Source: Bacillota bacterium (GTDB taxonomy: Bacteria; Bacillota; Sulfobacillia; Sulfobacillales; Sulfobacillaceae). Taken from it: DNA of 56,868 nt. Where the stretch lies: the NCBI GenBank assembly GCA_021821465.1, contig JAKACM010000020.1, positions 1 through 56,868 of the forward strand. The letters run 5' to 3'. Position 1 is the stretch's first letter, and each line of letters starts with the position of its first letter. The translations under genes were made by a program, and so were the position numbers. The notes beneath the pieces are model-generated. The model ran no database searches. It was not told the origin of the DNA and was given only the letters and a program-made list of their open reading frames with translations. Shown here in pieces: positions 45,756 through 54,129 of the stretch.

Positions 45756-46559
45756 TTAGACGTGCATCCACAACGAGTATAGGAGTCACATACTTAAAGA
45801 GACAAGAGGGTTTTAACGCCATATCCCATGACACGGCCAGGATGGGGTAGGGATAGCACGGTGGAACATGTGCAGTGACAATATTGAAGCATTAGCAATA
45901 GGGCCTGGCGTCAACACGGTATACAAGTACAAATTCGATTCGTTAATTCTTTACCTGCCTGTCATTTTCCTGGGATAAATTGGTGAATGTTCTAGGGAAG
46001 AGACGACACGGAAACCTTCAGTGATTGCTCGCCGTCCTTGTTTTGTATCGAGCAGGGGTATGCTTTCTCGTAGACTTTTTCAGTCCGTGATTCAGACCTG
46101 GAAAAACTCGTGGTGTGAGCTATGGATTTTATGAATTAATTCTCCAATTGGACAGGCCGTCCCATGTGTACACAATATTGTGCATAAAAGTTTTCCATGA
46201 CAAAATTTGATCTGCTGAAGAATTTGTCCAACGAGCAGACAAGCGGGCAAAAAATGATCTGCCAGCACTTTAGAGAGAAGATGCCGCTGCATAGATCCAA
46301 ATTTACAGCCAGTCAATACGGCTGGCTTTAGAAGCGGAGATTTCGCTGCCCAAAAAATAGAGACTGTCGTTCGCACCGGGACGGTGATCCATCTCACAAC
46401 GACAAGCAGGGGGATTCAATACACTGGGACTGGGCACATTGTTGTTCGATTGCTACCGGCAGAGGAGCCTGATTCATCATTAATCCGTGATTAAAATGTG
46501 AGGGATGATTCCGGAATTTCCGTCCCCTCGGGAGCTCGCTAGTTTGGGAGGGAAAACCA
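45756..46559. other. Long gap with possible gene remnants
   Basis: No intact gene. On the plus strand around 46270-46500 an open frame ends with TGTVIHLTTTSRGIQYTGTG and stops at 46494, but stops lie upstream and no start is visible; it may be a gene tail. On the minus strand 46092-46397 is open without a ribosome binding site. The motif at 46384 is listed separately. Confidence 0.35.
46384..46397. promoter_or_regulatory. GTGA-N6-TCAC site 1
   Basis: GGTGATCCATCTCACA contains GTGA-N6-TCAC, the Crp/Fnr-family dyad. It lies 163 bases upstream of the gene at 46560. Confidence 0.5.
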
Positions 46560-46898
46560 ATGGTTGAAGTAAAATCGGTGAATTGGAGCCATGACGGATG
46601 GGAAATCCATTTGGCCATTAAGGAAGGGGTATATCACTTAGATAGCTATCCCGTGAGAATTTCCCACTTGGCTTTTGATCAGGATATATCGACCCATAAG
46701 GATTTGGCCACAGTAGTCAATGTGTTGATACGTGATCACATGCGTCGGGGATGCTTGCCACCACATGGAATGGTTTTGGATTGGTCTCGGGCCGCCAACG
46801 TTTGCCAAACAGACACGGAAGAAGCCATGGCGCCTTGCAATCGCATTGCGGCCAGTCGCTTACCTTGGAGCGGCGGTGGGGTCTCGGATCATTTTTGA
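46560..46898 (+). CDS. Hypothetical protein of the redox island
   Basis: A 112-residue soluble protein. GGGAGGG ends 7 bases before the ATG, a convincing start. The N-terminal half is beta-rich by pattern (VEVKSVNWSHDGWEIHLAIK), the middle is helical (KDLATVVNVLIRDHM), and three cysteines occur at about 60-92. I do not recognise the family. The upstream Crp/Fnr-like site groups it with the genes that follow. Confidence 0.65.
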   Translation: MVEVKSVNWSHDGWEIHLAIKEGVYHLDSYPVRISHLAFDQDISTHKDLATVVNVLIRDHMRRGCLPPHGMVLDWSRAANVCQTDTEEAMAPCNRIAASRLPWSGGGVSDHF

Positions 46899-47054
46899 AT
46901 TCAGTTAGTGTGTAGCCTACATCGCACAGAGGGATGAATGAAAACGCGCCATGCGATAGGCTTGCCATCAAGGTTGCACGGTTACAGGCGGTTCAAACTG
47001 AAAAGAGGCGCCGGGAGAATGATCTGACTGCACGATCTCCCGGCGTCTTTGATG

Positions 47055-47294
47055 TCAGTCTTTTGTAACGAGGATGGCAAAACGTTCCGGACCTTGTTCT
47101 TGATAGTTAATCGAAAACACACCGGGTTGTTCCGCTTCCAATTGATAAAGTAAGGGTTTAGGGTCATGATCATTGATCAGTAGAGCCGTAAATCCCTGGG
47201 GCAAGGCATCAAAGACGGATAAAATAGTCTGATGTTTTACCGGCGGAGGCAGAATCGGTGCGTTGATAATGACTGCTGGATCTGAATTAGCCAT
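47055..47294 (-). CDS. DUF2249 protein
   Basis: A 79-residue DUF2249 domain. The core is diagnostic: LPPPVKHQTILSVFDAL, then LINDHDPKPLLYQLEAEQPG and a short beta end. GGGAG lies upstream of the ATG at 47294; the frame extends further upstream but that part overlaps the promoter motif. DUF2249 proteins are small alpha/beta proteins of unknown biochemical role, often near hemerythrin, nitrogen-oxide or Fe-S genes. A paralogue is at 53794. Confidence 0.88.
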   Translation of the reverse strand: MANSDPAVIINAPILPPPVKHQTILSVFDALPQGFTALLINDHDPKPLLYQLEAEQPGVFSINYQEQGPERFAILVTKD

Positions 47295-47908
47295 AAATAT
47301 GTCAACTCCCTTAAATAGATGCGAACTAGAGATTTTATGATGGATGCGGGTCTGACGGCCAATGACATCATCATCAGTAAAGACAGTTCTTCGGGTAACC
47401 GAATGCACAGTCAACCCTTCTTGAAGAGGGTACAAAAGACTAGAACAAGAATCTGTGACATTGATCACCCCACAAAATTGATGCTATGGTCTTTGACGAA
47501 ACGAGCATGGGACAAAAAGTCCTTAAACGAAAATGTGGATTGCAATAATTCTGAATAACTATAAGGGATCGTCAGAGGATTAAAGTCTATGATGCCTTGA
47601 GACGGTTCCTCGGTCGGTTTCAGGTATTCTATAATACGGCAGATCATCAGAATATCTCTTTGGTTCAGTTCAAGATGGACGTGATTATTACATTCTTCTA
47701 AAGTGGCGGGGGATATGTTTGCTTGAAAAAAAGTAGGAAGTCTTAGACCTGGTCCACTTTAAAGTGGCAGTGTTTGCCCAAGATGGAAAGATGGAGTGTT
47801 GGTGTCGGACCGAGTGCGCAACTTCTTAGGCAGGTGGTGAGTACAGCCGTGTGAGACTATTCAGGGTACAGACTGCTCGCCAATATTAGGCTACGAATTG
47901 TGGGAGGA
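47295..47908. other. Promoter region of DUF2249 gene and palindrome
   Basis: A stretch of 614 bp. Contains the Crp/Fnr-like site at 47455 and a 14-bp perfect palindrome, CCACTTTAAAGTGG, at 47754-47767 followed by CAG. Frames on the minus strand (47465-47647) look spurious. Confidence 0.4.
47455..47468. promoter_or_regulatory. GTGA-N6-TCAC site 2
   Basis: TGTGACATTGATCACC matches the Crp consensus TGTGA-N6-TCACA at 9 of 10 fixed positions. It is 161 bases upstream of the DUF2249 start at 47294. Confidence 0.6.
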
Positions 47909-48256
47909 CTATTCATCAACAAGGTGATGCGGAAGGGAGTTAAAATCGATCATGTCATCGGGCGGCAACACATTCTGAAGCCATTCGGCCGCCTCGTAGA
48001 GGACTTTCTTATTGAGGTAATAATAGTGCCAAGTCCGTTGCCGAGCTTGGGAGATTAGCCCGGCTTGAGATAAAATCCTTAGGTGGCGAGAAATCGTAGA
48101 TTGGGGTAAAGCCAAATACCGTGCAATGTCTTGCACGCAGATGCCACGTACGTGATCCTCCTTGTTTTTGCAAAACTTCTGAGGGTCATGGAGGACTTCA
48201 AGAATCCGTCGCCTCAACGGGTCGGCCAGGGCCTTAAAAATTTCATCGATGTTGAT
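47909..48256 (-). CDS. ArsR-family transcriptional regulator
   Basis: A winged-helix regulator of about 116 residues. The N-terminal helix reads IFKALADPLRRRILEVLHDP, the classic ArsR start, so coding must extend beyond the TTG at 48217 usually chosen by frame rules. The HTH is IARYLALPQSTISRHLRIL, and the wing RQRTWHYYYLN. The only codon behind the ribosome binding site (AGGGAGG, 10 bases upstream) in frame is ATC at 48256; no ATG, GTG or TTG is available, so the true start is uncertain. Two cysteines (FCKNK... and GICVQDI) could sense metal, sulfur or redox state. Confidence 0.82.
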   Translation of the reverse strand: MNIDEIFKALADPLRRRILEVLHDPQKFCKNKEDHVRGICVQDIARYLALPQSTISRHLRILSQAGLISQARQRTWHYYYLNKKVLYEAAEWLQNVLPPDDMIDFNSLPHHLVDE

Positions 48257-48763
48257 AGCCTTTCTCCCTCCCTACGATGAGACATCTGATGAGGTTTATA
48301 TTATCAAAATTTATTTGTGTTGAGGTGTACCTTTGGATGCTCGGACGTATGTGTTATATGAACGAAACTTGCATTTCGCGTTAGTGAGGCACGCAAGGAT
48401 TAAGAAATCAGTCTGTCTAGAGATTTTGCAACAATTAACGCCGTGATTTTCATAGCGATATCACGGCCTGATTACAGTATAAGTGCGTCTATAACCGACA
48501 GTCTGTTCCTGTCGCTAGATCGAGGGTGGGCACCGCCGTTTACGACCCTTCGGTCAGTTCGGGGGCTTTCGCACATTATTGCTCTTCTCAGCCACCGGAC
48601 AGACCTCTAATGAGAATTTCTGTGTCCATTGCCGATGACAACCGGGAGTTGCAATAGGTCTCGAACCTTGCGTTGCCGGAAATGCATGTTGTAAAAGTGT
48701 CGCCGCTAGCTAGGTTATATTTGCGCATCTGGGTCTAATCAAGACCAATCATCGGCACACGTT
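48257..48763. other. Intergenic region upstream of the ArsR gene
   Basis: No gene supported. Just upstream of the ArsR start is an AT-rich stretch with GATGAG repeated as a direct pair (about 48277-48294) near a likely minus-strand promoter; this could be the ArsR operator, but the evidence is weak. Confidence 0.35.
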
Positions 48764-49240
48764 TCAATCGGATGAAGGATCATGCGACCGATGGGAATTC
48801 GAATGGTAGACACCAGTGTATTTGTGTAACAGCCCGTCAAATAACCGCTGATAGCGGATGGGAGACGATTTAAGATGGACGTAAACTTTTGCTGCCAATC
48901 TTGCGGCTCGTTCCTTGTCCTGTAGGGATATGACATCGAGTGCCTCTTTCATGGCGTCCATCAGATGGCGGAATTCTTCTTGTTTTTTTTCGACGGCCTG
49001 TTGAAAAGCTCTCGGATGAACAATCACCACGGCATGATTAGAGGATTGCATCTTGTCGACTGCAAGATCTTGGAGGCCATGCAGAAAATCATGGCCTTGC
49101 GTGGTGTTTTGCCAGTCAAAGCCTAGAACCTCATCGGCTGCTCCTTGCTCGACAAATGACCGTAGGACTTCCTCAGGTAAAGAATCACGAGTATTTGCGC
49201 CCATATCATACCACTGCGCTATCTTGAATGTATTGGTCAT
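48764..49240 (-). CDS. Hypothetical helical protein of the redox island
   Basis: A 158-residue soluble protein. AAAGGAAC precedes the ATG. The C-terminal two thirds form charged amphipathic helices (VEKKQEEFRHLMDAMKEAL, KERAARLAAKVYVHL), and the extreme C-terminus is His/Ser-rich. I recognise no family, although the helix-and-histidine composition recalls small carrier or hemerythrin-neighbour proteins; the metal-binding pattern of hemerythrin is not present. It is in the same orientation as the ArsR and DUF59 genes. Confidence 0.65.
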   Translation of the reverse strand: MTNTFKIAQWYDMGANTRDSLPEEVLRSFVEQGAADEVLGFDWQNTTQGHDFLHGLQDLAVDKMQSSNHAVVIVHPRAFQQAVEKKQEEFRHLMDAMKEALDVISLQDKERAARLAAKVYVHLKSSPIRYQRLFDGLLHKYTGVYHSNSHRSHDPSSD

Positions 49241-49424
49241 AGGGTCAGTTCCTTTTTTGATGGAGTAGAATTTGCCTCGAACGCATTCAGCCTAACGTGA
49301 AGAGGGACGTTTTTCCGCACATTCTTGACGTTATACCTATGACAATTCATACGAGAGAGGCATTCGGAAAAAACTTTTGGTAAATCAAATTCCGTTATTC
49401 CGACAAGCACCGTGCGCATTAGAT

Positions 49425-49730
49425 TTATGCAAAACCAAAATACTCTTTGGCGTCATCAGACATCATGGACGGATCCCATGGGGGAGACCAGACAACATCT
49501 ACGTTCGCATCTTGAATTCCTTCCACGCTCAGCAATCGCTCGTGGGCGCCTTCTTGAATATAGTTCGTCGCAGGGCAACCGGGGGTCGTCATGGTCATTA
49601 TCACATCCACGCGACTATCCTGAATGGTTATGCCATAGACAAGGCCCAAATCAACAATATTGTATCCCAGTTCCGGGTCTATTACGTCCTTCAGAGCCTC
49701 TTGAATAACTTCTTCGGTGATTTCACTCAT
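49425..49730 (-). CDS. DUF59/MIP18 family Fe-S assembly protein (SufT/PaaD-like)
   Basis: A 101-residue single-domain DUF59 protein. Conserved DPELGYNIVDLGLVYG and TTPGCP with its cysteine are clear, and the C-terminus (VVWSPPWDPSMMSDDAKEYFGF) fits the PaaD/SufT subgroup. Such proteins help mature Fe-S clusters or deliver them to targets. AGGAG stands 10 bases before the ATG at 49730. A Crp/Fnr-like site is 78 bases upstream. The Mrp-like carrier at 55354 and two ferredoxins are nearby, which supports an Fe-S role. Confidence 0.9.
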   Translation of the reverse strand: MSEITEEVIQEALKDVIDPELGYNIVDLGLVYGITIQDSRVDVIMTMTTPGCPATNYIQEGAHERLLSVEGIQDANVDVVWSPPWDPSMMSDDAKEYFGFA

Positions 49731-50099
49731 TCGAATTGCCGCTCCTCTCTTACGTATCAATCTTACCTCTTGTAGAGTATTGTGCCCCTAATCATTCTCT
49801 TTTTGTCGTGATCATGATCACGAATGTCACCCACGTAGTGTTCGGAAGAAAGAAGAGTCAAACGGAAGATTTGGCCACGCGAAGGGATTCGACTTTAAAC
49901 ATCCGAAAGGTCGATGGAAACCCTTAACCTCGGGTTAGACGGCGAGGTTCATGAGTTTAATAGCCCACCGGACGACAATCAAAGAATATCAGGTGAAAGG
50001 ACACAGCTGTTTTGTCATTACGACACAAAGTCAAACCGATTTCAACAGATGTTCTTATCGCACATTTTGTTGCTGTGATGTATTGTGAGTAACGTGAGA
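49731..50099. other. Control region of the DUF59 gene
   Basis: Holds the palindromic site at 49808 and otherwise only short frames. It runs into the HEARO RNA. Confidence 0.4.
49808..49821. promoter_or_regulatory. GTGA-N6-TCAC site 3 (perfect 16-bp palindrome)
   Basis: CGTGATCATGATCACG (49807-49822) is a perfect palindrome containing GTGA-N6-TCAC. It is 78 bases upstream of the DUF59 start at 49730. Confidence 0.65.
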
Positions 50100-50345
50100 T
50101 TTATTCAGCTCATTGAATCAATGAGGTCAATCACCCTGCCCTAAAGTGCGAGGCTTGAAAGAGCTTCAGATTGAATAGCCTCAGTGCTTCGAACACTACG
50201 TTGGGATCGTCACGACACACTGGGATGCGAGTCCTAGTTCCAGGCCCTATCGTCCGTGGTTAAAAGTCCTTTCGGGTAGGGATGGTGCTACAGGCATAAC
50301 AAGCGATTCCAACATTGGCGAAGGACAATTTACTAGGAAAGGAGA
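50100..50345 (+). ncRNA. HEARO / IscB omega RNA
   Basis: The 5' flank of the IscB gene matches, by recall, the HEARO RNA that serves as guide scaffold for IscB. Visible blocks in order: CCTGCCCTAAAGTGCGAGGC (about 50138-50157), the hairpin AGTG-CTTCGAA-CACT (50183-50197), ACGTTGGGATCGTCACGACA, AGTTCCAGGCCCTAT, CGTCCGTGGTTAAAAGTCC and GGATGGTGCTACAGGCATAA, ending next to the ribosome binding site of iscB. The usual position of the guide would be just 5' of about 50130, where a TCATTGA/TCAATGA inverted repeat occurs. The scaffold looks intact although the protein is truncated. Confidence 0.8.
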
Positions 50346-50353
50346 CAGGCGTA

Positions 50354-50686
50354 ATGCTCGTCTATGTGATCAACAAACACCGCCAACCCTTGATGCCTTG
50401 CTCTCCGAGAAAGGCTCGCCTGCTGCTGAAAGCAGAGAAGGCTAAAGTCATTCAACGCACGCCATTCACGATTCAATTGCTCTACGGCAGTGCCGATTAT
50501 AAACAACCGATCTCTTTTGGCGTGGATGCAGGCACAAAGCATATCGGCGTGTCCGCTACCACCGAAAAGCACGTGGTGTTTGAGGCCGAAGTGCAGCTTC
50601 GGACTGATATTCAGGACTTGCTTTCCACAACGCGCATCTACGCTCTTGATCCAAACAATGAAAGGAGGAGCGCCGTAAATTTCTGA
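50354..50686 (+). pseudogene. iscB: Truncated IscB (RNA-guided nuclease ancestor)
   Basis: Only the first 110 or so residues of IscB are present. The PLMP domain is visible (INKHRQPLMPCSPRKARLLL then KVIQRTPFTIQLLYG), and RuvC-I follows with its catalytic Asp in FGVDAGTKHIGVSA. The start of the bridge region is seen (VQLRTDIQDLLSTTRIY), then it breaks into unrelated residues and stops at 50686. The HNH nuclease domain, RuvC-II and RuvC-III are missing (a full IscB is about 400-500 residues). GGAG precedes the ATG at 50354. It is therefore inactive as a nuclease, but could still bind the upstream omega RNA if expressed. Confidence 0.85.
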
Positions 50687-50926
50687 TTGAAAAGCACATC
50701 CATTTTACCAGAGTGCGACGCCATTTTTTGCGATCGGGAACCGGTTGGGGTCAATTTTCCGAAACCCGTCCGGTTCATGCCCGGGAAGCCGCATGCTGTC
50801 GTGAAATCTTGGGGGAAAATTTTCTCCGGGGGTTTGCTAAGCCCGGTCCCTTAAGGATTCTACAACACCGGAAAAGCTCGAAATAGGATTGTCGCGAAGA
50901 ACCCCTGGAGCGAGAAGGGACATGAG

Positions 50927-51556
50927 ATGCAGAAGGATACAAGCCGAGACGATTGGCAAAGTTTGGAGCGGGTTTTTCGAACTTTTCCCTCAACGCTCAA
51001 ACAGCGGCGGGTGTGGCGTAAGCAGTCGGCGTCCGTGTACGAAAGTTTGCTGAACCATGGTCATCATGGTTTGCCTGCACTGATACCGGGTTTAGTTCAT
51101 GCCCGATTGGCTACGGCATTGTTGGTCGCAGGCTACCGCTCGAAGTCGCAATTGGCTTCCCGTTCATTTTTGTGTCTGGGTTGTCACGCTGGTCTAGAGG
51201 TGCGTATTTTGCGGGATTTTGGTGCCGGGCGTGCGGAAGGCATAGAAATTCGTGATGCTGTCGTTCAAGAAGGAATTTACCATCAATTAGTGCGAGCCGA
51301 TGAGATCCATATCGGCGATTTTTGGCACATATTATCAATGGATGCCGTCACGATCTGGAATGAGATCGTGGTACTTGCCCCCGAGGCTCTATCCTTAGGA
51401 AAACTGTGGGACACGGTCTGGGCTCATCTATCCCCATTAGGTCATTTGATTGTCGTAGCCCAGGATGCGGATTTACTGGATGTGCCCTCGCATATTCAGC
51501 ATGGAGAGGCCATGGAGGGCACCATGCAGTGGTATTTGGCAAGCAAAGGGCGTTAA
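50927..51556 (+). CDS. Hypothetical protein with methyltransferase-like fold
   Basis: A 209-residue protein. FLCLGCHAGLEVRILRDFGA followed by AEGIEIRDAVVQEG resembles motif I and the acidic strand-2 end of SAM-dependent methyltransferases, and ADEIHIGDFWHIL and HLSPLGHLIVVAQ resemble later strands. GAAGGGAC lies upstream of the ATG. The N-terminal 70 residues are basic and helical. No close family comes to mind. Activity uncertain. It follows the IscB remnant by 240 bp. Confidence 0.6.
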   Translation: MQKDTSRDDWQSLERVFRTFPSTLKQRRVWRKQSASVYESLLNHGHHGLPALIPGLVHARLATALLVAGYRSKSQLASRSFLCLGCHAGLEVRILRDFGAGRAEGIEIRDAVVQEGIYHQLVRADEIHIGDFWHILSMDAVTIWNEIVVLAPEALSLGKLWDTVWAHLSPLGHLIVVAQDADLLDVPSHIQHGEAMEGTMQWYLASKGR

Positions 51557-51914
51557 TTGTCTGACGATACCCAGGGGGGAGTTGTGTTAAACTCACTAAA
51601 TAGGAGAATAATACGAATTATTTAAACGTGATCACAATCACTTTCTTTTCCCCAACCCTACGCTACTGTGAACGAGGACCCTTAAAAGACTCTATCGCCA
51701 AAAGTGAACTTACCAACCGCAACCCGTCAACTTTTACGGTACACAAAAAGGGGTAGACGCCGTGCCATAAGGCTTAAAGTTATGGACTTTCCGTTGCTCT
51801 TGCGGGACTCATTGGCGTGGTGGCAAGTTTCCGGCGCTAATTCTCTGCAATTGATGCCCACCGCCAGGATGCATAAAGATCATCAACCGAAAAGATTGTG
51901 AGGGGGGATTAAGT
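51557..51914. other. Control region of the ferredoxin gene
   Basis: Contains the site at 51628; the rest is AT-rich without a credible gene (a 65-codon frame at 51704 lacks a site). Confidence 0.4.
51628..51641. promoter_or_regulatory. GTGA-N6-TCAC site 4
   Basis: ACGTGATCACAATCACTT contains GTGA-N6-TCAC and the stricter GTGAT-N4-ATCAC. It is 274 bases upstream of the ferredoxin GTG, so a long leader is implied if it acts there. Confidence 0.55.
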
Positions 51915-52196
51915 GTGGCTCACGTAATAACGCAACGGTGTGTCGGAGTCAAGGATCAGAGTTGTGTTGAGGTTTGTCCTGTTGATTGCATACATCCCGC
52001 CTCGGATTTGGACGGACAAGAGGCCTTCGATGCCGCTCCACAGCTTTATATTGATCCTGATGTTTGTATAGATTGTGGGGCATGCGTCCCTGCTTGTCCC
52101 GTGGAAGCCATCTTTTATCTCGACGATGTTCCCGAGGAATACTATGACGATATTGAGGCTAATCAGCAGTTTTATCGAACTTGGCCCCCAAGTTGA
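51915..52196 (+). CDS. Seven-iron (3Fe-4S/4Fe-4S) ferredoxin
   Basis: A 93-residue soluble electron carrier. The first cluster pattern is C-x7-C-x3-CP (CVGVKDQSCVEVCP) and the second is C-x2-C-x2-C-x3-CP (CIDCGACVPACP). The acidic C-terminus (LDDVPEEYYDDIEANQQFY) is typical of the 7Fe ferredoxins of actinobacteria and Firmicutes. The start is GTG at 51915 after GGGGGATT. Its partner reductase is not in the window. It may supply electrons or act with the Rieske protein at 53265. Confidence 0.93.
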   Translation: MAHVITQRCVGVKDQSCVEVCPVDCIHPASDLDGQEAFDAAPQLYIDPDVCIDCGACVPACPVEAIFYLDDVPEEYYDDIEANQQFYRTWPPS

Positions 52197-52322
52197 GGAA
52201 GATTGCCTTCGAACTCTTGTGCCTGAGGACCAGTGCGGAGTAGCATGTGGTATGGAAAAGGAATTTTTCCTAACCGGCAACGTGGGTGCTGCGTATGACT
52301 TTCAGAAGGCATACTTTCTGTG

Positions 52323-52349
52323 AGTGGCAGGAAGTTGTATACTGCCACT
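52323..52349. repeat. Hairpin downstream of the ferredoxin gene
   Basis: AGTGGCAG (52323-52330) and CTGCCACT (52342-52349) pair perfectly with an 11-base loop. The same AGTGGCAG follows the palindrome at 47754. It could be a terminator or a regulatory site. Confidence 0.45.
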
Positions 52350-52413
52350 ATTATGTATCGGATAAACGCATCGCAAATGGTGTTGGGTGGCGTTTAAAAT
52401 TCCGAGAGGAGTC

Positions 52414-52509
52414 ATGAACGCTACCCTAAAAATCGCAAACGAACCGGGATATATCTTGTCAGGAAACGTGATCAGTGTCTCAGAAGAGCAAAATAACGAG
52501 GCCGCATGA
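52414..52509 (+). CDS. Possible 31-residue microprotein
   Basis: ATG at 52414 preceded closely by AGAGGAG (spacing of 2 is short), 31 codons reading NATLKIANEPGYILSGNVIS then a Glu/Asn-rich end and TGA. No family known. It may be a leader peptide of the DUF302 gene 84 bp downstream. Weak evidence. Confidence 0.25.
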   Translation: MNATLKIANEPGYILSGNVISVSEEQNNEAA

Positions 52510-52593
52510 CGGGAACAAACGGTTAGAAGCTGAAGTGAGTTGTTCTCCGTGAGATTGTCTTACGGGGCATGAGAGAAGAGGAGTGGTCTCATA

Positions 52594-53013
52594 ATGTCTT
52601 TATCCTATCAAATTTATAAGTCCCATCTGAATCCGGAAGAGGTTGTCGTTCATTTGCGCCGTGCGGTGAGCAAGCGGAATTTAGTAGAGTATGCGGTAGT
52701 CGATCATCGTAAGGATATGTTGGAACGCCATGTGACCAATCCCCCATGGGCATATTCGGTAATCTTTGGGAGTCCTGTGGCAGGGGCCAAGTTTATGGAG
52801 AAGGCGCTGACAGCAGTGGCCGATTTGCCGGTTCGACTCGGTGTTTATGGCGATAAAGACGGTTCAACAATCGCTTATCACACCATGTCTTCTTTACTCC
52901 AAGCTCATCATGCCGATCTTTATCAGGCAGGGCAGGCAATTGATCAACTCGTAAAAGAACTGTGTGACGAGTCAGAAGCGAAGTTATCCGAAGAGACGAT
53001 GCCGCATTCATGA
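52594..53013 (+). CDS. DUF302 protein
   Basis: A 139-residue cytosolic protein of the DUF302 family. The pattern YSVIFGSPVAGAKFMEKAL, then AVADLPVRLGVYGDKDGSTI matches the DUF302 'FGNPxxG...DLPL' signature. Function in the family is unknown; it is often found with redox or sulfur genes. The C-terminus is extended and acidic. GAGAAGAGGAG precedes the ATG. Confidence 0.85.
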   Translation: MSLSYQIYKSHLNPEEVVVHLRRAVSKRNLVEYAVVDHRKDMLERHVTNPPWAYSVIFGSPVAGAKFMEKALTAVADLPVRLGVYGDKDGSTIAYHTMSSLLQAHHADLYQAGQAIDQLVKELCDESEAKLSEETMPHS

Positions 53014-53264
53014 GCCTGAGGATCATTATTCCCGGATATCGGCTCATCACCATACGGCTAAGGATTTATACTTTAGGGGGTCAGAAAATTGTCGTGGGTT
53101 TCCAATTTAAACTATGGTTACAAAGTTGAGGAAAAATACCGGGTAGCGCACCCATGATCAACAAGTGAGAGTTCTTCCGTGTCCATATGACCGACACGGA
53201 GAACATTTTTATGTGTTTGAACATTAAGGCCCTGGCTCTGCAACAATTTTGGCTGACCCACCTT

Positions 53265-53591
53265 TTACAGATCATCCGGGGATAAGTAAACTTCGTCATT
53301 TTCTACACGAACAGGAAAGACTTCAATGGGGGACACTGTAGGCATTTTTACGGCTTGACCGCTCCGTATGTCAAATTGCCCTCCGTGACGCGGACAAGTG
53401 ACAATATATCCATGGTAGGTACCTTCGCATAATGAGGCTTCAGCATGAGAGCATGTGTCATCGGTCGCGTAGACTACTCCATCAGTTCGGTAGAGAGCAA
53501 TCATACGGTCATTCAGCTCCACCAAATACGGAGTGGAAGCATCAATGTCTTGGACTTGCGCAACCATTGTCCATGTTTTGGGCAGTTTCAT
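53265..53591 (-). CDS. Rieske-type [2Fe-2S] ferredoxin
   Basis: A 108-residue small Rieske protein. The cluster ligands are C-x-H in DTCSHAEASLCEG and C-x2-H in VTCPRHGGQFD, as in the soluble ferredoxins of dioxygenase systems. The family donates electrons to oxygenases, or participates in assimilatory nitrite and other redox steps. AGGAG precedes the ATG at 53591, three codons into the longer frame. There is no oxygenase in the window. An ATTGAG-N9-CTCAAT repeat lies about 75 bases upstream. Confidence 0.92.
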   Translation of the reverse strand: MKLPKTWTMVAQVQDIDASTPYLVELNDRMIALYRTDGVVYATDDTCSHAEASLCEGTYHGYIVTCPRHGGQFDIRSGQAVKMPTVSPIEVFPVRVENDEVYLSPDDL

Positions 53592-53793
53592 GCTTCGCAA
53601 CTCCTTTTGAATTCCGGTCTCTCAATATTTGGGCCAATTTGTCGGAATACGTGTTATGCTTCCTCATTGAGATAATCTTCCTCAATTCCAGACTGAATCC
53701 GAAGACAAGCGCCCCGATCTATTTGGCTTTTCGTTCCAATTTCCATAGTCAACAACAATCTTGACGCCATGGAATTCTCAAAAGGTTCAATGA

Positions 53794-54057
53794 TTATTGG
53801 GATTTGGGAAGCACGCGGGTGACAGAGACATAGAACAAAGAATTTTTTTCACTAGGGGGTGTACGCGAAAAGACTCCTGGTTGTTCGGCATCAATTTGAT
53901 AAAATAAAGGTTTAGGGTCGTGATCATTGATAAGGAGCAAAGTATGATGAATAGGCAACACGTCTAACAAGGAAAAAATTACTTGATGGCGAATACTGGC
54001 CGGAAATTGCCAAGCATTTAATGTTACAGCTTCATAAGAATCTTGCATCTTAGACAC
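53794..54057 (-). CDS. DUF2249 protein, second copy
   Basis: An 87-residue DUF2249 protein, paralogue of the one at 47055. The shared core is SIRHQVIFSLLDVLPIHHTL, then INDHDPKPLFYQIDAEQPG, with a longer tail. The start is GTG at 54057, 7 bases after AGGAGG. A Crp/Fnr-like site is 73 bases upstream, in the space shared with the divergent adenosyltransferase gene. Confidence 0.88.
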   Translation of the reverse strand: MSKMQDSYEAVTLNAWQFPASIRHQVIFSLLDVLPIHHTLLLINDHDPKPLFYQIDAEQPGVFSRTPPSEKNSLFYVSVTRVLPKSQ

Positions 54058-54129
54058 AACCCAACCTCCTTCAACGTGTGCAGGAAACCGCCTGCAAAGA
54101 AAGTATATGGTACCGATCACGAAGACACT

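Noticed and set aside
47465-47647. 60-codon minus-strand frame upstream of DUF2249
   Set aside because: Ends at the Crp/Fnr-like motif and has no start signal; more likely promoter DNA.
50662-50886. 75-codon frame behind AAAGGAGGAG after the IscB break (FLIEKHIHFTRVRRHF...)
   Set aside because: The ribosome binding site is attractive but no ATG, GTG or TTG follows at a useful distance; could be coding residue of a lost IscB part, but I see no HNH or RuvC motif.
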